A stretch of DNA of 64,000 bases, taken from Telluria mixta (GTDB taxonomy: Bacteria > Pseudomonadota > Gammaproteobacteria > Burkholderiales > Burkholderiaceae_D). Numbering within the stretch: the first letter of the stretch is position 1; each line of letters begins with the position of its first letter. Below are positions 8,623 to 17,235 of this stretch, one piece after another. The position numbers and the translations under genes were made by a program. The notes beneath the pieces are model-generated. The model worked only from the letters and a program-made list of their open reading frames with translations, had not been told where the DNA came from and made no database searches. Location of the stretch: the NCBI RefSeq assembly GCF_029223865.1, contig NZ_CP119520.1, forward strand, positions 1,178,001 to 1,242,000. Direction: 5' to 3'.

Positions 8623-8759
8623 TTGTCGAAATGACATTCTAACGGCCGTCTTTTCGGACACACCGCTGTGTCAAAAATAATTATCGAAATAATGGTTTTC
8701 GCGCCTGCAAAGCTTTGGCACCTCGGATACAGTTATCGACATAATGATTATCGCGATAA
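8623..8759. promoter_or_regulatory. Array of palindromic operator-like sites between divergent hydrolase genes
   Basis: Three near-identical 12-mers occur: TTATCGAAATAA (8681-8692), TTATCGACATAA (8733-8744) and the perfect palindrome TTATCGCGATAA (8748-8759). A weaker copy, TTGTCGAAATGA, is at 8623-8634. The last two are spaced 15 nt apart. The consensus TTATCG-NN-ATAA looks like the site of a dimeric repressor or activator shared by the esterase and the hydrolase-ohr operon. No regulator gene adjoins them. Confidence 0.65.
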
Positions 8760-8807
8760 GTAATTCGCGGCAGCAGATTATCTGACCCATTTACCGGAGG
8801 AATCGAA

Positions 8808-9800
8808 ATGAACCAGTCCATCGCCCGCACGCTGCGCAACGTCTTCGGCGCAGCCGCCCTCACCGTCGCTGCGCTCGGCACGGCCCATGCACAGACCGCC
8901 GACGCTTTCTCGTCCGTCAAGCAGATCAATGCGGGCGTACTGAACGTCGGCTACGTCGACGCAGGTCCGGCCAATGGTCCCGTCGTGATCCTGCTGCACG
9001 GCTGGCCGTACGACATCCACAGCTACGTCGATGTCGTGCCGCTGCTGACGAAGGCCGGTTACCGCGTGATCGTGCCGCACCTGCGCGGCTACGGCACGAC
9101 CCGCTTCCTGGATCCGAAGGCCGTGCGCAACGGCGAGCCGGCCGCGCTGGCGCAGGACGTCGTCGACCTGATGGATGCGCTCAAGATCGACAAGGCGACC
9201 CTGGCCGGCTACGACTGGGGTGCGCGCAGCGCCGACATCGTCGCCGCGCTGTGGCCCGAGCGCGTGAAGGGGCTGGTGTCCGTGAGCGGCTACCTGATCG
9301 GCAGCCAGGAAAGCGGCAAGCAGCCGCTGCCGCCGGCCGCCGAGCTGCAATGGTGGTACCAGTTCTACTTCGCCACCGACCGCGGCGCCGCCGGCTATGC
9401 GAAGAATCACCACGATTTCGCCAAGTTGATCTGGAAGACCGCGTCGCCGCAATGGCAGTTCGACGACCGCACGTTCGACCGCAGCGCCGCGTCGCTGGAG
9501 AACCCGGACCACGCGGCCATCACGATCTTTAACTACCGCTGGCGCCTCGGCCTGGTCCAGGGCGAAGCAAAGTACGACAAACTGGAACAGCGCCTGGCGA
9601 CCTTCCCGGCCATCACCGTGCCGACGATCACCCTGGAAGGCGATGCCAACGGCGCCCCGCACCCGGAACCGGCCGCGTACGCCAAGCGTTTCACCGGCAA
9701 GTACAAGCACGAACTCATCAAGGGCGGCATCGGCCACAACCTGCCGCAGGAGGCACCGCGCGCGTTCGCCGATGCCGTCATCGCCGTCGACCACCTGTAA
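8808..9800 (+). CDS. Exported alpha/beta hydrolase (epoxide hydrolase-like)
   Basis: The 330-residue protein has a signal peptide (cleavage near AHAQ, residue 29). The oxyanion loop is HGWPYDIHSY. The nucleophile elbow GYDWGAR has Asp136 as nucleophile, the pattern of epoxide hydrolases and dehalogenases rather than esterases. The catalytic His is His310 in GGIGHNLPQEAP. GGAGG lies 7 nt before the ATG. It is the first gene of an operon with an Ohr peroxidase 33 nt downstream, and such pairs are thought to detoxify reactive organics, which is inference. Expression is probably governed by the TTATCG-NN-ATAA array upstream. Confidence 0.92.
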   Translation: MNQSIARTLRNVFGAAALTVAALGTAHAQTADAFSSVKQINAGVLNVGYVDAGPANGPVVILLHGWPYDIHSYVDVVPLLTKAGYRVIVPHLRGYGTTRFLDPKAVRNGEPAALAQDVVDLMDALKIDKATLAGYDWGARSADIVAALWPERVKGLVSVSGYLIGSQESGKQPLPPAAELQWWYQFYFATDRGAAGYAKNHHDFAKLIWKTASPQWQFDDRTFDRSAASLENPDHAAITIFNYRWRLGLVQGEAKYDKLEQRLATFPAITVPTITLEGDANGAPHPEPAAYAKRFTGKYKHELIKGGIGHNLPQEAPRAFADAVIAVDHL

Positions 9801-9833
9801 TCCGCTTTACTCACCTCATCAAAGGAAAAAATC

Positions 9834-10250
9834 ATGAGCAAGATCGACAAGGTTCTCTACACCGGCAAGACCCGCACCACCGGCGGCCGCGAAGGCAGCG
9901 CAAAGAGCGACGACGGCCGTCTCGACATCACGCTGTCGCCGCCGGGCAGCCACGGCACGGGCACGAACCCGGAACAGTTGTTCGCCGCGGGCTGGTCGGC
10001 CTGCTTCATCGGCGCGCTGGGCCTCGCCGCGCGCGACCGGCATGTAGCACTGCCGGTGGACACCGCCGTCGATGCGGAAGTCGACCTCGGCACCGGCACC
10101 GACGGCTATGCGCTGCAGGCGCGGCTGCATGTCAGCCTGCCCGGCGTGCCGCGCGAGGTCGCGCTGGACCTGGTCCATGCCGCGCACCAGACGTGCCCGT
10201 ATTCGAAAATGTCGCGTGGGAATATCGACGTGAACATCACCGTGGCGTAA
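9834..10250 (+). CDS. Ohr-family organic hydroperoxide reductase, paralog 1
   Basis: The protein is 138 residues, the usual Ohr length. The N-terminus KVLYTGKTRTTGGREG includes the catalytic Arg19; Glu47 sits in NPEQLFAAGWSACF with peroxidatic Cys57; resolving Cys121 is in HQTCPYSKMSRGN. Ohr enzymes reduce fatty-acid and other organic hydroperoxides using lipoyl protein thiols in the cytoplasm. This copy sits in an operon with an exported hydrolase and has no OhrR box, unlike the ohrR-ohr pair at 20.3 kb, so the two paralogs are probably induced by different signals. AAAGGA precedes the ATG. A perfect 12-bp hairpin follows the stop. Confidence 0.95.
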   Translation: MSKIDKVLYTGKTRTTGGREGSAKSDDGRLDITLSPPGSHGTGTNPEQLFAAGWSACFIGALGLAARDRHVALPVDTAVDAEVDLGTGTDGYALQARLHVSLPGVPREVALDLVHAAHQTCPYSKMSRGNIDVNITVA

Positions 10251-10260
10251 GCCTGGAAAC

Positions 10261-10288
10261 GACAACGCCACCGGCTGGTGGCGTTGTC
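10261..10288. terminator. Perfect 12-bp hairpin after the first ohr gene
   Basis: GACAACGCCACC pairs exactly with GGTGGCGTTGTC across a GGCT loop. No T run follows on the plus strand (ATTCG), so it may be a Rho-assisted or weak terminator. It also separates the ohr gene from the convergent 25-residue microprotein gene. Confidence 0.65.
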
Positions 10289-10312
10289 ATTCGTTACGGC
10301 AAGTCCCCACGA

Positions 10313-10390
10313 TCAGTGGAAGAACAGGTACAGGATGACCAGCACGATAGCCGGTACGCCCATGATCCAGGCCAGGAAATATTTGCCCAT
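10313..10390 (-). CDS. 25-residue single-span membrane microprotein
   Basis: The minus strand from ATG 10390 encodes MGKYFLAWIMGVPAIVLVIL followed by YLFFH and a stop. An excellent ribosome site, AAAGGAG, lies 7 nt before the ATG. Nearly the whole peptide after MGK is hydrophobic and would span the inner membrane once. The strong ribosome site, the compact membrane span and the position between two hairpin-separated units argue for a real gene. The function is unknown; proteins of this kind often modulate a larger membrane complex, but nothing nearby names a partner. Confidence 0.7.
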   Translation of the reverse strand: MGKYFLAWIMGVPAIVLVILYLFFH

Positions 10391-10486
10391 GATCGTACTC
10401 CTTTCGTTTGTGATTGATCATGGGTTCAGGATGCCGCAGGCGGGCGCGGGCGTCCGTACGGTAATGCACGGAGTGCGCGCGCCGGC

Positions 10487-13400
10487 CTAGGGTTGTGCGA
10501 GGAGCACCTGCAGGTCGTCCCGCCCGATGGCGGCGGCCAACCCGCCTTCCGCCTCCAGCACCGCGGCGGCCAGCTCGCCCTTGCGGCGCTGCATGTCCTG
10601 GATTTTTTCCTCGAGCGTCCCCTGCGCGATCAGTTTGTAGACAAACACGGGCTGGTCCTGGCCGATGCGCCAGGCACGATCGGTCGCCTGGTTTTCGCTG
10701 GCCGGGTTCCACCATGGATCGTAATGGATGACGGTATCGGCCGCGGTAAGGTTCAGGCCGACGCCGCCCGCCTTCAGGCTGATCAGGAACACGCTCACCT
10801 CGCCCCGCTGGAACGCGCGGACGGGGGCGTCGCGATCGGCGGTGTCGCCCGTCAGCTGCACGAACGTGATGCCGCGCGCGTCCAGCGCGGCGCCGATCAG
10901 CGCCAGCATGCTGGTGAACTGGGAAAACACGAGGACGCTGCGCCCCTCGCTCAGCAACGTGTCGAGCAGTTCCAGCAGCGCGTCAAGCTTGGCCGAGCCG
11001 GCGCTGGCGGCCGCGTCCAGCAGGCGCGGGTCGCAGCAGACCTGGCGCAGTTTCAACAAGGCATCAAGGATGATGATCTGGCTGCGCGCCAGGCCCCTGG
11101 CGTCGATGGCGTCGCGGACCTTCCTGTCCATCGCCACGCGCACGGTCTCGTACAGGTCGCGCTGGGCGCCGTCGAGTTCGATAGGCAACACGATCTCTGT
11201 CTTGGGTGGCAACTCGGTGGCGACCTTGTCCTTGGTCCGGCGCAGCATGAACGGTTTCACGCGGCGTGCCAGCAGGTTCTTGCGCTGAGAGTCACCGCGC
11301 TGCTCGATCGGCTTGCGGAACACCGTATTGAACTGTTTGTCGTCGCCCAGCAGGCCCGGCATCAGGAAATGAAACTGCGACCACAATTCGCCGAGATGGT
11401 TCTGTACCGGCGTGCCGGTCAGGCACAGGCGGTGGCGGGCATCGAGCAGGCGAACGGTCTGCGCCGCCTTCGAGCGGCTGTTCTTGACGTACTGGGCTTC
11501 GTCGAGGATCACGAGGTGGTAGCGGTGCCTGCGCAGCGCCGGCTCGTCGCGGCCCAGCAGGGCATACGTCGTGAGCACGAGATCGGCGCTGCCGACCAGC
11601 TCGAATGACGCTTTCCTGTCCTTGCCGTGCAGGAGCAGAACGCGCAGGCCGGGTGCGAAGCGCGCCGCTTCCGTCTGCCAGTTGCCCATCAGGCTCGTCG
11701 GCGCCACGACGAGCGCCGGTGCATCGAGGCGGCCCGCCTCCTTTTCCGCGAGGATGTGGGCAAGCGTCTGGACGGTCTTGCCGAGACCCATGTCGTCGGC
11801 CAGGATGCCGCCGAAGCCGTATTCGCGCAGGAATTGCATCCAATTCAGACCCGCGCGCTGGTAGGGGCGCAACTGCGCCGTCAGGCCGGCCGGCACGTCC
11901 ACCGGCCGGATGCCGTCGAAATCGTGCAGCTTGCGCCCCAGTTCACGCAAGCGTTCGCCGCCCAGCCAGCGCAGGCGCGCGGCGCGCTCCAGTTCCGCCA
12001 GGCGCGCCGCATCCAGCGCAGGCAGATGGATCTTCGCACCGACGCGGTCGCCGAAATACAGCTCCCCCAGCGTGGCCAGGATGGGTTTGATCCGTCCCCA
12101 GGGCAGGGCCACGCGCCTGGACGAGGTCAGTTCGACCAGCATCGCGTCGGTGTCGGCGCGCGCGGCCAGGGCGTCGGTGCCGAATTGCGATGGGGCTTTG
12201 CGGATCATGTCCACCAGCAGCGGCAGCAGCGGATGGCGTTCGCCATCGACGACGATGCCCAGTTCGAGGTCGAACCAGCCGTTGCCGTCCTGCTCGCCTT
12301 CGTCGAGGTCCGCGTACCACTCCTGCACTTCCGCGAGATGGTAGCGGAAATCGTCGCCGATCTCGACCTGCCAGCCAGCCTCGCGCAGGCGCGGCAGCTC
12401 GTCGCGCACGAAGGCGAGCCATGCGGCTTCGTCCGGTAATCCCAGGGCGTCGGGCCAGTCGTCGAGCAATGGATCGTCCGGCAACGGCGAGTCGAAGCCG
12501 GACGCGGCAAGTTGCGCGGCAGCGGCGGCTTCGGCCGCCGGGTCCCGCACGATCACGTCGACGCCGCCATCGAGCACGTTGCGCAATACGGGCTCGTCGA
12601 TGCCTTCCGTGGAGAGACCGTCATATTCAAACGTCAGGACGGCAATGTCGCGCCAGTCCCAGTCGCGGCGCGTCGGTATTTGCAGGCTGTCCAGCGTGAG
12701 GTGCGGTACGGGCGCGATGTCGCGCCGCTCGCGCACCTCGAGCGATGCCGGCGCGGGCACGAGGCCGTCCAGGCCCAGGTCGATCATGCGGCCTGCGACG
12801 CCGTTGCGCTGCTCCCCGCGCAGCGTGGGTGCGTGCCCGACGACGTCCAGAAGGACCGCCGGCGGGATGGCCGCCAGCTGTTCCGGCAGCGCCACCTCGC
12901 CGACCACGAGGCCGTCCAGATAGACCATGGGGTCGGTGGGATACATGTGCTCGGGCAGCTGGCCGCCATCCGCACGCCAACCCAGGCTCACGGTCTCACG
13001 GTCGGCGCCATGCTGCAACCAGTCGAGCGCCAGCGTCCGCCGCGGCCCCCACTCTACCCGTTCCAGGTGGCCGTACCTGGCCGCCTTCAGCGAACGCGCG
13101 CGCCACAGCCAGCCTGCGGCACCGAGCCTTTCCAGCAACGCGGCGCCGAGGACGCCTGCGGGCTTCAGCGTGTGATGGCTTACCTGCATCGCGCCCAGCA
13201 GGCGCAGTGGCTCGTCGTGCTCGCGCGTCACGTGCGGCGGCCGGAAGTTAACCAGGCGCAGCGGATCCGTCTCGAGTACGGCTTCGGCCACGCTGCCGTC
13301 CTGGCGCAGGCGGACCGTGTGCGGATGCAGCCCCGGCACCTTGCCCTCGCGGTCCGGGGCGAGCACGTACACGAGCCGGATCGAGGTGTCGCGCGCCGCA

Positions 13401-13759
13401 TCCGCCACTTGCTGCCGGATGTCCTGGACCGCCGCCAGCTGCTGCAGCCAGCGCTCGGCCGCCGCCGGCACATCCACTGGGCGGTGCGCCAGTTCCGTCA
13501 GGAGCACGGCCACGACGTGCTTGCAGTTGCGGGTCATGGGGCAGCTGCAGTCGCCGCGGAAACGCACGCCGCGCTTGTCGCGCGTCACGCGTATGTCCTG
13601 CCAGTATGTCTTGCCGCCGCTGCCCTCCACCTTGCCGTGGAGCGTATCGGGAAATTCGATGTCGATGGAGATCACGCGGCCCTTGCGGGCATACTCCTCG
13701 CCCCGGGCAAACGTGCCGGGGTCGAACTGGCGGCTGATGTCGTCGTGCGTGAATTCCAT
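10487..13759 (-). CDS. SWIM zinc finger SNF2-family helicase/ATPase
   Basis: The protein is 1,090 residues. A SWIM zinc finger lies at the N-terminus (CSC...C.H, Cys71, Cys73, Cys79, His81). A long bacterial SNF2-specific middle region follows. The SNF2 ATPase has the Walker A-like motif DDMGLGKTVQT (about residue 655), the DEAQ Walker B box (about 752), LTGTPVQNHLGELWSQF, and a C-terminal helicase domain with GGVGLNLTAADTVIHYDPWW and DRAWRIGQ. Proteins of this build are double-stranded DNA translocases of the HepA/RapA wider group; a precise role in bacteria is not settled. It stands alone with no partner genes that suggest a defence system. Confidence 0.95.
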   Translation of the reverse strand: MEFTHDDISRQFDPGTFARGEEYARKGRVISIDIEFPDTLHGKVEGSGGKTYWQDIRVTRDKRGVRFRGDCSCPMTRNCKHVVAVLLTELAHRPVDVPAAAERWLQQLAAVQDIRQQVADAARDTSIRLVYVLAPDREGKVPGLHPHTVRLRQDGSVAEAVLETDPLRLVNFRPPHVTREHDEPLRLLGAMQVSHHTLKPAGVLGAALLERLGAAGWLWRARSLKAARYGHLERVEWGPRRTLALDWLQHGADRETVSLGWRADGGQLPEHMYPTDPMVYLDGLVVGEVALPEQLAAIPPAVLLDVVGHAPTLRGEQRNGVAGRMIDLGLDGLVPAPASLEVRERRDIAPVPHLTLDSLQIPTRRDWDWRDIAVLTFEYDGLSTEGIDEPVLRNVLDGGVDVIVRDPAAEAAAAAQLAASGFDSPLPDDPLLDDWPDALGLPDEAAWLAFVRDELPRLREAGWQVEIGDDFRYHLAEVQEWYADLDEGEQDGNGWFDLELGIVVDGERHPLLPLLVDMIRKAPSQFGTDALAARADTDAMLVELTSSRRVALPWGRIKPILATLGELYFGDRVGAKIHLPALDAARLAELERAARLRWLGGERLRELGRKLHDFDGIRPVDVPAGLTAQLRPYQRAGLNWMQFLREYGFGGILADDMGLGKTVQTLAHILAEKEAGRLDAPALVVAPTSLMGNWQTEAARFAPGLRVLLLHGKDRKASFELVGSADLVLTTYALLGRDEPALRRHRYHLVILDEAQYVKNSRSKAAQTVRLLDARHRLCLTGTPVQNHLGELWSQFHFLMPGLLGDDKQFNTVFRKPIEQRGDSQRKNLLARRVKPFMLRRTKDKVATELPPKTEIVLPIELDGAQRDLYETVRVAMDRKVRDAIDARGLARSQIIILDALLKLRQVCCDPRLLDAAASAGSAKLDALLELLDTLLSEGRSVLVFSQFTSMLALIGAALDARGITFVQLTGDTADRDAPVRAFQRGEVSVFLISLKAGGVGLNLTAADTVIHYDPWWNPASENQATDRAWRIGQDQPVFVYKLIAQGTLEEKIQDMQRRKGELAAAVLEAEGGLAAAIGRDDLQVLLAQP

Positions 13760-13839
13760 GTGACCGTGTATGTCGAACGAATCGAGGCGCCATTATCCCC
13801 GATCGCCGCGCCGCGCCAAACGCGCGGCATTGACGGACC

Positions 13840-14355
13840 TCAGGCCGGCTGCGCCACTCGCGCCGCACGCGCCATGCGCCAGATCATCGTCGCGTTCACG
13901 AGCGCGATCACCACTTCGAGCGCCGTGCCGCCGATCGAGCCGGCGATGACGTTATTCGCGATCCATAACAACGTCCCGCACAGCATCGCGAGGCGCATCG
14001 GGATGCCGCGCAACAGGAACAGCGCGAGCGTGCCGATGCAGGACGCGCCCAGGGGCAGCCAGTCCGTCATGCGCGTGGCGAGCGCCAGGCCGAGGGCGAC
14101 GTTCATCGCGACGACGCCGCCCGCCACCCACAGCGAGCGCGTGTACAGCGCCAGCACGGAGCGCAGCAGCGACATCGTCGAGCTGGCGACGGCCGTCGGA
14201 TTGCCGAGCAGGGCGAAGTGGACGATGTAGGCCAGGCATTCGCCGGCCATGAACAGCTTGAAACGGCGGTCGTCCTTTTGCGTGAACGAAGCGACGCCGA
14301 GGATGAACGCGACATAGCCGACGCATTGCGCCGGCGCGAACCAGTCGAGGGACAT
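13840..14355 (-). CDS. YgjV-family inner membrane protein
   Basis: The product is 171 residues from ATG 14355 (MSLDWFAPAQCVGYVAFILG). An upstream in-frame ATG at 14394 overlaps a TATAAT box (14382-14387 on the minus strand), so the shorter start is preferred, with GAAGAG 7 nt before it. There are about five or six hydrophobic spans, the short motif SFTQKDDRRFK after the first, and AGECLAYIVHFALLG in the second; this arrangement is typical of the YgjV family of membrane proteins. No function is established. The gene is divergent from the COG4315-type gene with a 94-bp shared promoter region. Confidence 0.85.
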   Translation of the reverse strand: MSLDWFAPAQCVGYVAFILGVASFTQKDDRRFKLFMAGECLAYIVHFALLGNPTAVASSTMSLLRSVLALYTRSLWVAGGVVAMNVALGLALATRMTDWLPLGASCIGTLALFLLRGIPMRLAMLCGTLLWIANNVIAGSIGGTALEVVIALVNATMIWRMARAARVAQPA

Positions 14356-14449
14356 GGGAACACTCTTCAGAAGGAGCGGCATTATAGCCCGCATCCTGGA
14401 CTAGAATGTCCGGGCAGTCCTGACAACCGATGTCTTCCAAGGAGCTCCC

Positions 14450-14824
14450 ATGAAAGCACTGAAATTCGGTATCGCCTGTCTCTCCGCCCTCTTCGCCCTG
14501 TCCGCCCACGCCGCCGATCCGGCACCCGTCAAGAAGATGAACGGCGTCCTCGTCGATGCCCACGGCATGACGGTCTACACGTTCGACAAGGATACCGCCG
14601 GCAGCGGCAAGAGCGCCTGCAACGGCACGTGCGCGGAAAACTGGCCGCCTGTGAAAGCCGGCGACGCGGCCGTGTCCGCGCCGTACTCCGTCGTCACGCG
14701 CGACGACGGCAGCAAGCAGCTCGCCTACCAGGGCAAGCCGCTGTACACCTTCGTGAAGGACAAGAAGGCGGGCGACCGCGAAGGCGACAAGAAGATGAAC
14801 GTCTGGCACGTCGTGACGGATTGA
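14450..14824 (+). CDS. COG4315-type secreted repeat protein
   Basis: The product is 124 residues with a signal peptide ending at AHA (residue 21). Two copies of the short repeat typical of the family (secreted repeat of unknown function) are visible: VLVDAHGMTVYTFDKD and YQGKPLYTFVKDKKAGD, with the cysteine-tryptophan motif CNGTCAENWPP between them. Such proteins are periplasmic or lipid-anchored and common in proteobacteria; some are linked to electron transfer or stress, but no reaction is known. AAGGAG lies before the ATG. It is monocistronic. Confidence 0.88.
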   Translation: MKALKFGIACLSALFALSAHAADPAPVKKMNGVLVDAHGMTVYTFDKDTAGSGKSACNGTCAENWPPVKAGDAAVSAPYSVVTRDDGSKQLAYQGKPLYTFVKDKKAGDREGDKKMNVWHVVTD

Positions 14825-14840
14825 CGGCCGCGCCGCGGCA

Positions 14841-15476
14841 TCAGGCGGCGGGGTCGTGATGGTCGCGATGGCCCAGCGCCAGTCCGGCGCCCAGGCCACT
14901 GCCGCCGCCGTCCATGCCGCCGCCTCCACCGCCCCCGCCGCCGCCCTCACCTTTGCCGCGGCCACCGCTGCCCTGCGTACGCGTAGGCCCCTGCAGCGGA
15001 ATCGCGACGCCGTCCGGCACCGGCCCCAGGTCGAGCGCCTCGCGGATGAAGGCGCGCAGCGAGATCACCAGGTCGGCCGTGTGGATCGGCCGGCCCGCCG
15101 CGAGGTCGCTCGCGGCCTGGCCCGCGAGGCGGCAGTGTTCTTCCGTCCCGAGCAGCAGGATGTCGGCCAGCGCCGCCTCGACGGCATCGCGGATGCGGCG
15201 CGCGCGGTCCGGGCCCGCATCCAGGCCGGCCGCGCGCAGGTCGCGCAGATGCTTGGGATCGACCGTCAGCTCGCCCGTGAACGAGCCGCCCAGCGTGCGG
15301 TAGGCGGCGATCAGGGTGCGCAGGCGTTCGTTGATCTGGCGGTTCATGCGCTCGCGCCGCTGCTGGATCGTCTGCATCATGAGCACGCGGATGCCCACGC
15401 CGATCAGGGTGACGACGGCGAGGCCGAGGAAGGTCGTCGCCAGCGCCTGCCACGAACTGAAGTCCAGGTAGCGCAT
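14841..15476 (-). CDS. Membrane-anchored protein with poly-glycine tail, function unknown
   Basis: The protein is 211 residues. One transmembrane span lies near the N-terminus (about 10-33), then a basic helix QRRERMNRQINERLRTLIAA, then a helical region to about residue 165. The last 45 residues are low-complexity glycine (a run of ten Gly) and end in HRDHHDPAA. The body has no motif I can name. It begins 7 nt after the stop of the Liv-type binding protein, so the two form an operon and may be translationally linked. The glycine tail could be a flexible linker or the result of expansion of a GCC/CCG repeat. Confidence 0.75.
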   Translation of the reverse strand: MRYLDFSSWQALATTFLGLAVVTLIGVGIRVLMMQTIQQRRERMNRQINERLRTLIAAYRTLGGSFTGELTVDPKHLRDLRAAGLDAGPDRARRIRDAVEAALADILLLGTEEHCRLAGQAASDLAAGRPIHTADLVISLRAFIREALDLGPVPDGVAIPLQGPTRTQGSGGRGKGEGGGGGGGGGGMDGGGSGLGAGLALGHRDHHDPAA

Positions 15477-15483
15477 CGTCCGC

Positions 15484-16629
15484 TCAGTTCACGCTGCCGC
15501 GCACGACCCGCAGCTTGGTGAGCTGGCCCTTGCGGTAGGTGTACAGCGTGAGGGCCGCGTCGCGCAGGTCGCCGTTCGCATCGAACGCGATGGTGCCCGT
15601 GATGCCCTGGTACCTGATCTGCGCGAGGACCGGCAGGAACTTCGCGGGGTCGGACGAGCCGGCCGCGCGCATGGCGGCGGCGAAGGTCATCGTCGCGTCG
15701 TACGCGTACGGCGCATACGTCTGGAAGCCCATGCCGTAGCGCTTCCTGTAGCGGTCCGCGAAGGCCGCCATGCCCGCCTCCAGCGGCGCGTCGACGCCGC
15801 CCGCCACGACGCACACGACCTTGTCGTCGCCGAGCGCGCTGCCGGCCAGCTGCGGCAGCTTTTCCGAGCACACGCCGTCGCCGGACACGAACGTCGCGGC
15901 GATGCCCAGTGCCTGCATCTGCTTGAGCATCGGGCCGGCTGTCGCGTCCATGCCGCCGTAGAAAATCACGTCCGGCCGACGCGCGCGGATCTGCGTGAGG
16001 ATCGCATTGAAATCCGTCGCGCGGTCGTTGGTGAACTGGCGGCTGACGATCTCCGCGCCTTTCAACCGCTTGACGTCTTTCGCGAACTGGTCGGCGAGGC
16101 CCTGGCCGAACGCGGTGCGATCGTCGATGATGGCGATCTTCTTCGCCTTCAGCGTGTTGATGGCGTAGCCGGCCAGCACGCGGCCCACGAGGTCGTCGTT
16201 GGCGACGATGCGGAACGCCGTTTTATAGCCCTGGTGCGTGTACAGCGGCGTCGTGGCCGCCGGCGAGATTTGGGGGATGCCGGCGCTGTTGTAGATCTTC
16301 GAGGCCGGCACCGTCGTCCCGGAATTCAGGTGGCCGACGACCGCCACGACGCCGCCGTCGACGAGCTTTTGCGCGACGGCCGTGCCGAGCTTCGGATCGC
16401 TCCCGTCGTCCTCGGCCTGCAGCACCCATTTGACCTTCCTGCCGCCGATGGTCGCGCCCTGCGCATTCAGGTCGTCGATCGCCAGGCGCGCGCCGTTCTC
16501 GATGTCCTTGCCCTGGTGCGCGCTGGGACCGGACAGCGGCGACGCGCTGCCGATCTTCACTTGCGATTGGGCGTGGGCGGCCGGGACGACGGCCAGCGAG
16601 AGCAAGGTGGCGAAGCAGATCAGACGCAT
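15484..16629 (-). CDS. Branched-chain amino acid-type ABC transporter substrate-binding protein
   Basis: The 381-residue protein has a signal peptide (cleavage near AHAQ, residue 21). The type-1 periplasmic binding fold typical of LivJ/LivK begins with VKIGSASPLSGPSAHQGKDI and continues with NDLNAQ-like and VVAVVGHLNSGTTVPASKIY segments. It would bind a branched-chain or other hydrophobic amino acid, or an amide, in the periplasm. No permease or ATPase genes adjoin it, so it is an orphan that works with a transporter encoded elsewhere or acts as a sensor. It is followed 7 nt later by the glycine-tailed membrane protein. Confidence 0.92.
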   Translation of the reverse strand: MRLICFATLLSLAVVPAAHAQSQVKIGSASPLSGPSAHQGKDIENGARLAIDDLNAQGATIGGRKVKWVLQAEDDGSDPKLGTAVAQKLVDGGVVAVVGHLNSGTTVPASKIYNSAGIPQISPAATTPLYTHQGYKTAFRIVANDDLVGRVLAGYAINTLKAKKIAIIDDRTAFGQGLADQFAKDVKRLKGAEIVSRQFTNDRATDFNAILTQIRARRPDVIFYGGMDATAGPMLKQMQALGIAATFVSGDGVCSEKLPQLAGSALGDDKVVCVVAGGVDAPLEAGMAAFADRYRKRYGMGFQTYAPYAYDATMTFAAAMRAAGSSDPAKFLPVLAQIRYQGITGTIAFDANGDLRDAALTLYTYRKGQLTKLRVVRGSVN

Positions 16630-16781
16630 GGGCTATTCCTTCAGGGTGATGTCCCGATTGTAATGCCCAGCGACCCCGTTTACGACAACCAAAAGTCACA
16701 TACTATTCTTGACTTCCCGCGCCGGGCGTCTAGGCTGCATGAAGCGGCCCCGCCGCACCACAATCACAAGGAGAAAGAGAC

Positions 16782-17225
16782 ATGGACGCACAAGACAACA
16801 AACGGCTCGTCATGGAAGGCTACCGGCTGTTCCAGAGCGGCGACATTCCCGGCATGATGGCCTACGCGCACGACGACGCCGCATGGATCGCCCCCGACGC
16901 CGAAGCCGTGCCCTTCGCCGGGAGCTTCCACGGCAAGGCGGAAGTCGGGCGCTTCTTTTCCGAGCTGCTCAAGGCCATGCAGCCGACACGCTTCGTCATC
17001 AAGGACGTCATCGCGGAAAACGACAAGGTCGTCGTCCTCGGCGAGGCCATGTGGATGGTCAGGTCCACGGGGCGCAGCTACGACAGCCAGTGGGTCCACG
17101 CGTTCACCATGCGTGACGGTAAGTTCATCCGCGTCGAGTCGCTGTACGACACGGCGGCGGCCGAGCGCGCGTTCCGCCCCGACCGGCCGGACCTGGCGGC
17201 CGCAGCGACCTCGCTGCGGCACTGA
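16782..17225 (+). CDS. SnoaL/NTF2-like ketosteroid isomerase-fold protein
   Basis: The product is 147 residues. The pattern MEGYRLFQSGDIPGMMAYAHDDAAW at the N-terminus, GSFHGKAEVGRFFSELL in the middle and WVHAFTMRDGKFIRVESLYD at the C-terminus is that of the SnoaL-like/NTF2 superfamily. These small cone-shaped proteins include isomerases, hydrolases and scaffolds, so no reaction can be assigned. An AAGGAGA ribosome site precedes the ATG. It is divergent from the Liv-type operon and convergent with the M13 peptidase, whose stop codon is 10 nt away. Confidence 0.88.
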   Translation: MDAQDNKRLVMEGYRLFQSGDIPGMMAYAHDDAAWIAPDAEAVPFAGSFHGKAEVGRFFSELLKAMQPTRFVIKDVIAENDKVVVLGEAMWMVRSTGRSYDSQWVHAFTMRDGKFIRVESLYDTAAAERAFRPDRPDLAAAATSLRH

Positions 17226-17235
17226 ACCGGGCGCG

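Noticed and set aside
10487..13759. SNF2 helicase as part of a phage-defence island (for example DISARM-like)
   Set aside because: No methyltransferase, nuclease or other defence gene adjoins it; it carries a SWIM finger like common housekeeping homologs.
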